Source: Paraburkholderia guartelaensis
Lineage (GTDB): Bacteria > Pseudomonadota > Gammaproteobacteria > Burkholderiales > Burkholderiaceae
Length of the DNA: 38,664 nt
NCBI RefSeq assembly: GCF_004353905.1
Contig: NZ_SMOD01000059.1
Location: 1 to 38,664, forward strand
Direction of reading: 5' to 3'
Shown: in pieces, positions 34,913 through 38,664 of the stretch
Layout of the letters: every line of letters begins with the position of its first letter
Numbering within the stretch: the first letter of the stretch is position 1
The notes under the pieces: generated by a model
Databases searched by the model: none
Seen by the model: only the letters and a program-made list of their open reading frames with translations
Told to the model about the DNA's origin: nothing
Program-made: the position numbers and the translations under genes

Positions 34913-35713
34913 CTACCCCATGACCGAAATAGTCAGCTTCCACAGGAATTCATCAGAGCACCTTTGTGCGAAGCACTCGCCACCCTGCTCAATGAGTTCT
35001 GGGCTCACTCGCTCGATGGCAACATCGAATGCATCGAAGCCCAGATCGTATTTGATTTGCTGCTCGATCTTCTTGAGGTTGGCGTCGTCCCACTCTGCCC
35101 AATCCAGACTGTAGGTGCGCACGCCCATGTAGACCGTCTTCTGCTCCCCGTGGCCGATATTCCACCCGAGCTCATCGGACAGGTCGAAGAATGGATCTTC
35201 GGTCGTGCGAACGATGTATGGCCAGGTCGTATAGAACTGCAGGCGGGAGAGAGGAGGCCACGCGTACTTGTTCAGTTCGGCGCCGTCAGTGAACAGATTG
35301 TGCGGGAAGGCGTTGTGGCGAATCCGGCGCTTCAGGCTGGCCGCCGATCCGGCGACTTTCATACTGCATCCAGTGCTGGAACTGACCGAGATCCACTGGC
35401 CGGTGGTCGACTCGCTGTCAACGATCTCTCCCAGTTCGTCATCGTTGAGCAGGCAAACAGTCTCCTCGCCGCAGACGAGCGCAAACCAGAGACGGTACTC
35501 GGGGTGGCTCAGATCCGCCAGATCGTCGGGGCGTACCGTGAAACGCCAGGTCCCGCGTTCGGCGCTTGCGTACTTGATGAGAAGGCGCTTGTCGCCGTTG
35601 ATCTGGAAGTAGCCTTCCTTCCCGGGAACCGCATGAACCTGAGAGAGAACCGGATACGCGGCAATCTGCGCCAGTGCCGCGCCGTAGTAGAAATCCCCGA
35701 CCTTGATTTTCAT
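34913..35713 (-). CDS. Hypothetical protein (266 aa)
   Basis: I chose the ATG at 35713 (MKIKVGDFYYGAALAQI), with AGAAGTGA upstream. The N-terminal half looks like a compact mixed alpha/beta domain (GYFQINGDKRLLIKYASA, RGTWRFTVRPDDLADL, YRLWFALVCGEETVCLL, ISVSSSTGCSMKVAGSA). The second half is aromatic-rich (RLQFYTTWPYIVRTTEDPFF, VYMGVRTYSLDWAEWDD). No membrane segment is visible. The first half has a shape (I-K-Y, W-x-F, L-V-C-G-E, V-x-G-S) that I associate loosely with uncharacterised phage or defence-island proteins, but I cannot name the family. It is a real gene by codon regularity and start context. Confidence 0.6.
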   Translation of the reverse strand: MKIKVGDFYYGAALAQIAAYPVLSQVHAVPGKEGYFQINGDKRLLIKYASAERGTWRFTVRPDDLADLSHPEYRLWFALVCGEETVCLLNDDELGEIVDSESTTGQWISVSSSTGCSMKVAGSAASLKRRIRHNAFPHNLFTDGAELNKYAWPPLSRLQFYTTWPYIVRTTEDPFFDLSDELGWNIGHGEQKTVYMGVRTYSLDWAEWDDANLKKIEQQIKYDLGFDAFDVAIERVSPELIEQGGECFAQRCSDEFLWKLTISVMG

Positions 35714-35849
35714 GTTTTCACTTCTTTTTAGGTTGCCGGCACTCACCCCGGATGCCATGGGTCGGCGTAACGTGACGGACGGCTGTAGCGGGCGCAGCGC
35801 AACGCACGCGCGCCCGCCCGCCCGCGTCGGAAGGCCTTGCCCGAGAGGG

Positions 35850-36089
35850 TTATCCCTTGACCGGATTGAAGTTGTAGTCCTGGCACACGACGACCACTGC
35901 GCGACCGTAGGCGATCAGCAGGCTCTTAGCGGCAAGCTTGTGCGTCAATTGATCCTGGAAGGCTTCCTTGATTCGCTCGCGTCCCGTGGCTTTATAGAAG
36001 TCTTTCCACTGGTACGTGAGTGCTTGTGCGCCTTGCTTTCGCATCTGGTCTGAGATCTCTTCCGCGATGGTTGCGGGGGACTTTGGCAT
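35850..36089 (-). CDS. Small hypothetical protein (79 aa)
   Basis: The ATG at 36089 has a strong AAGGAG ribosome site. The product MPKSPATIAEEISDQMRKQG continues YQWKDFYKATGRERIKEAF, LTHKLAAKSLLIAYGR and VVVVCQDYNF. It is soluble, helical at the N-terminus, with a hydrophobic strand near the end. The pattern fits a small accessory or regulatory protein. I do not recognise it. A palindrome at 36152-36164 lies 63 bases upstream and could be its operator. Confidence 0.65.
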   Translation of the reverse strand: MPKSPATIAEEISDQMRKQGAQALTYQWKDFYKATGRERIKEAFQDQLTHKLAAKSLLIAYGRAVVVVCQDYNFNPVKG

Positions 36090-36151
36090 TTCGCTTCTCC
36101 TTGTTGGATGCCGAAGTATAAGGATCGCGTATGATGATTGCAACAAAATTC

Positions 36152-36164
36152 TACTGCTGCAGTA
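36152..36164 (-). promoter_or_regulatory. 13-bp palindrome, candidate operator
   Basis: TACTGC and GCAGTA are exact inverted arms around a single T. The site is in the AT-richer gap upstream of the 79-aa gene (minus strand). Size and symmetry fit the binding site of a small Xre-type or similar dimeric repressor. No binding protein can be assigned. Confidence 0.4.
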
Positions 36165-36444
36165 AATAATCCTAAGGCATCTCTAAGGCCATCGTAATGT
36201 ATGAATCCCTTGTCTGGCGGGGCTTGCGTGATTCCCTAAGCGTGCAAAGGGAAAGTCTGTGGTGGGGTGGCGATACGGCTGGTGGAATCGACGCATGCGT
36301 GTGGCGGGTTGAGGGGGCTCGCGGCTCGGAGAATAGGGGGTGCGGCGGCCAACACTGCTCTCGCCGGCAGCGAGAGGACAGTGCTAACGTCAGCTGGCTC
36401 CGCGACGGTCGTTGCGACTACATCCATCGAGGAAGGAGGGAATT

Positions 36445-36635
36445 GTGAACTGTCTCATCCAGACCATCGTCATCATTGCCACCGTCACGATCGCGTACCG
36501 GGCAATCACGCCAGCGCGCGGCGTTTTAACGAGGCGGTGCATCCCTTCTTTGTGCGCCTGCGCGAATATCTGGAAGGGCTGCGCTCGAGAAAGGCCGGTA
36601 CCGGCGATTGCGCGCCCGCGCCGGCACAGCAATAG
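36445..36635 (+). pseudogene. Small membrane protein gene, probably frameshifted
   Basis: A GTG at 36445 is preceded by AGGAGG at a 5-base spacing, the strongest ribosome site in this area. The first residues (NCLIQTIVIIATVTIAYRAI) form a transmembrane helix. A second frame then continues RRFNEAVHPFFVRLREYLEG and stops at 36635. A single frameshift near 36520 would join a hydrophobic N-terminus to a charged cytoplasmic tail of about 40 residues, a sensible small membrane protein. In the original frame translation runs on into unlikely Arg/Pro-rich sequence to 36981. Function is unknown; the break could be real decay or a sequencing error. Confidence 0.35.
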
Positions 36636-37090
36636 TGCACCGATCGGAAAGGGTTGCGGCGCGCATGGGCTCGCCAAACCCCTGTTTTACAATAAGGAGG
36701 CCCTGCACAAGCCTGTAGATGCTTTCCAAAATCCGCTCCGTCGGACCTTCAGTTCCCGCCGCCCTCGCGGTCTTCGAGGGATCCAGATAGACACTCCAAG
36801 ACGCTTGAGAAGGATCGCGGGCACCGGGCTCGGCGCTTCGTCGCGCGTGCCGCTGCGGGAACTGCAAGCGTATCGCTCGACCTTCATCCACGCCGCCCTC
36901 ACCCTAAAACTCCTCGTGGAAATGCCGTATTGGTTCGGCAGGCGCGCCCTTTCGCATGCGCGCGCGGGAGACGACCCTTAGGCTCTCAACGTCTGCCGGT
37001 GCTCCGGTGAGGACGTCCACTGCCAGACTGCCAGTGGGCCAAAACCTTATAATTCCCGTTCGTCTACGAAATGGCGATTCGCTACAAGAA
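36636..37090. other. Stretch without a supported gene
   Basis: Open frames exist on both strands, but none combines a good start with a plausible protein. A TAAGGAGG at about 36692-36699 is a good ribosome-site sequence, but no sensible open frame follows it. The last bases should carry the promoter of the HEPN-like gene; no clear consensus is visible. Confidence 0.35.
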
Positions 37091-37723
37091 ATGTTGAATC
37101 CGATGTTGCCGAACAGGAAACAGTTTGTCGAAGATCCGGCAGGCTATAGCTTATCTGTGTGGATCCGCTGGGCGATGATAGCGTCTGCCAATGGCGCCGA
37201 GTTTGATCCCTTCAGGCAGCCATCCAGTGAAGACCTGAAGAATCCACTTTTATGGCTGACGCAGGCAGAAGCGATGTCGCAGGCCGCGCTCGTTTTAATC
37301 AAAGCCGAGCCATCCTTCGACAACGTGCCGACGGAAATGCGAGGCATCTGCGACAGTCAGTATTGTGCCGTCGCTCTCATGTTGGTGGGCTACAGCCTAG
37401 AAGTGTGTCTTAAGGCAATGATTATCGTTAAAGAAGGTGTTGAGGCGTACTCGGAAGCCGAGCGAAAGTATCTGACCCATGACCTGAAGAAGCTCGCAAC
37501 ATTCATTTTCGATTTCGATGCGAAGGATCTAGCCATTCTCGATCTGTTGACCCACTTTGTCGCATGGGCCGGACGATATCCTGACCCTGGTCGCAGGTAT
37601 ATCGATAAACACAACAGCGTCTTCGAACTCGCAGAACGGAATCAAATCTCAGGACATGATCTTTTCAAGCTCGCCTCGAAGGTAATGCACCACGTAAGCA
37701 CCCTAACAGAGGCACAGGAGTAG
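37091..37723 (+). CDS. HEPN-like domain protein (210 aa)
   Basis: The start is uncertain. The ATG at 37091 gives MLNPMLPNRKQFVEDP; another ATG lies four codons on, and the frame is open upstream. The central helix MLVGYSLEVCLKAMIIVKEG, followed by YLTHDLKKLATFIFDF, matches the usual HEPN pattern of a G-Y-x-x-E-x-x-L-K helix and an H-x-L helix. Further on, HFVAWAGRYPDPGRRY carries the Arg-rich stretch seen in several uncharacterised HEPN families. HEPN proteins are often RNases of toxin-antitoxin or antiviral systems, but the strict R-x4-6-H motif is not clear here, so nuclease activity is not shown. No obvious nucleotidyltransferase (MNT) partner sits beside it. Confidence 0.6.
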   Translation: MLNPMLPNRKQFVEDPAGYSLSVWIRWAMIASANGAEFDPFRQPSSEDLKNPLLWLTQAEAMSQAALVLIKAEPSFDNVPTEMRGICDSQYCAVALMLVGYSLEVCLKAMIIVKEGVEAYSEAERKYLTHDLKKLATFIFDFDAKDLAILDLLTHFVAWAGRYPDPGRRYIDKHNSVFELAERNQISGHDLFKLASKVMHHVSTLTEAQE

Positions 37724-37910
37724 CTCATAAAGCTGGGTGAGCACTGGATTGGAACCGAACCATGGATCGTGAGGACTCGTTCAACGGCAGCGAGAGCTGG
37801 CATTCGTAGTCGAGCAGATGTGAACGGCGGAAGACCGACCTGAAGCTGCCTTACGAACGGCGACATCTGAATGTCAGCAAAGGCCGAACTGCGGCCCCCG
37901 AGAGATCGAA

Positions 37911-38348
37911 GTGGATAACCGGATCGCCTCGTTAGCTGCCCCCCCTGGATGCCTGTCCCCGCCCGGCTTGAATACGCGAAATGGCGCGACTCAGCGCGCT
38001 GGCGCTGGCCGACGCCGCGCCACGCTCACTGAAGCCGTCAGACGCGGACAGAATGCACAACCCGGTGCAGTCCTGCGCACATGGCTGCCGCGAGGCATGC
38101 CTGTTTCACAGGCTGCAGAAGCATTGCGGATCAATCGCTGTACGGTCTCGAACCTGTTGAATGCCAACGCGGCCAATACGCCAAACATCGCGCTTCGCCT
38201 TTCCGCATGGCTCGGCACGACACCCGACGCATGGACGGGGCAGCAGGCAACGTGGGACCTGTGGCATGCCGGGCTGCAACCGCGTCCCGATATCAAGCCG
38301 CTCGATAGGCACGTTGCGGAGACGTCACCGCGCGCGTACCGGTTCTAA
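37911..38348 (+). CDS. HigA-like Xre-family antitoxin homologue, no visible HigB
   Basis: Residues about 48-125 have the HigA layout: QPGAVLRTWLPRGMPVSQAA, a helix-turn-helix (EALRINRCTVSNLLN), then NIALRLSAWLGTTPDAWTG and ATWDLWHA. In HigBA modules this protein binds and neutralises the HigB mRNA interferase and represses the operon. The first ~45 residues, from the GTG at 37911, do not resemble the family and may be untranslated; the true start is probably internal or non-ATG. A higB gene would normally lie immediately upstream, but 37724-37910 contains none. It may be a solitary regulator or a leftover of a broken pair. Confidence 0.8.
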   Translation: MDNRIASLAAPPGCLSPPGLNTRNGATQRAGAGRRRATLTEAVRRGQNAQPGAVLRTWLPRGMPVSQAAEALRINRCTVSNLLNANAANTPNIALRLSAWLGTTPDAWTGQQATWDLWHAGLQPRPDIKPLDRHVAETSPRAYRF

Positions 38349-38379
38349 CCGGCGAAGGCCGCAGCCCTAGTCGACTGCG

Positions 38380-38664
38380 TCATTGAAATGGCACTGGCCG
38401 AATTCGTCGTGATGGATCATCGTATTTCCATTTAATCGGCTTGGGATTCTTGTTGTGCTCGCGGATGTAGCGCATCAGCTTGCGGTCCAAATCCTTCACC
38501 GTGGTGAAGATGCCTCGCGCAATTACATCGCGCTGGATGCGCGAGAACCAGTTTTCCACCTGATTCAGCCAAGAGGTATAGGTTGGGGTGTAATGCAACC
38601 GCACGTTGCGGTGTTGTCGCAAGAATTCGTGCACGCGCGGTGTCTTGTGGCTGCTGACGTTGTC
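38380..38664 (-). CDS. IS630-family transposase, C-terminal part (runs off window)
   Basis: The minus strand from the right edge reads DNVSSHKTPRVHEFLRQH, then HYTPTYTSWLNQVENWFS with the final catalytic Glu in QVEN. It continues FTTVKDLDRKLMRYIREHN and a short tail to a stop at 38380. The DNxxxHK block carries the second catalytic Asp, so 94 residues of the DDE domain are in view; the N-terminus is outside. No terminal inverted repeat could be confirmed between 38349 and 38379. Confidence 0.88.
   Translation of the reverse strand, partial: DNVSSHKTPRVHEFLRQHRNVRLHYTPTYTSWLNQVENWFSRIQRDVIARGIFTTVKDLDRKLMRYIREHNKNPKPIKWKYDDPSRRIRPVPFQ

Noticed and set aside
37724..37910. higB toxin upstream of the HigA-like gene
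   Set aside because: No open frame of suitable length or motif was found in any plus-strand frame.

Overview
The window is GC-rich bacterial DNA that looks like a Burkholderiaceae accessory region (Burkholderia/Paraburkholderia/Caballeronia type). This rests on a broken OmpC-type porin, a YheO-like regulator, insertion-sequence debris of types common in that group, and a HigA-like antitoxin. The taxon is an inference; there is no rRNA or tRNA marker.

Layout. (1) Positions 1-1562: chromosomal remnant, a partial YheO-like PAS regulator and a porin pseudogene, both on the minus strand, with a good intrinsic terminator after the porin. (2) 1563-8640: a pile-up of mobile DNA. It holds an IS91-family transposase fragment, an IS21-family istA 3' part with istB, a 3.4-kb Tn3-like element with perfect 33-bp terminal inverted repeats and only a transposase gene (inserted in the 3' end of istB), and a decayed IS66 tnpB. 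(3) 9128-32264: the centre of interest, a plus-strand cluster of four large genes. They are an unrecognised 285-aa protein, a TPR-CHAT (caspase-like) protease of 872 aa, a 2556-aa fused TcB-TcC (SpvB/FG-GAP/Rhs) protein and a 3781-aa TcA-like protein. Together the last two encode a complete ABC-type (Tc) toxin. (4) 32244-36164: a truncated integrase, then a run of small minus-strand genes (DUF2441-like, a lipoprotein, three unknowns). (5) 36445-38664: small accessory genes with a defence or toxin-antitoxin flavour (HEPN-like, solitary HigA-like) and a partial IS630-family transposase at the edge.

How the genes may work together. In known Tc toxins TcA is the receptor-binding and pore-forming needle. 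The TcB-TcC cocoon holds the Rhs-type C-terminal effector, which is released by self-cleavage at the end of the Rhs core and passed through the TcA channel. Here the effector (about residues 2260-2556 of the BC protein) carries an H-A-E motif followed by C-x2-C, the zinc-site signature of the cytidine-deaminase fold, so the payload is predicted to be a deaminase. The TcA partner is about half as long again as the familiar homologues. It has an extra N-terminal beta-rich region, four related ~70-residue beta modules placed inside the helical shell, and two very dense cysteine clusters. The TPR-CHAT protease and its 285-aa neighbour, encoded just upstream in the same direction, are not standard Tc components and may form a protease/target pair or a processing module. 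Mobile-element debris on both sides suggests the cluster was acquired horizontally.
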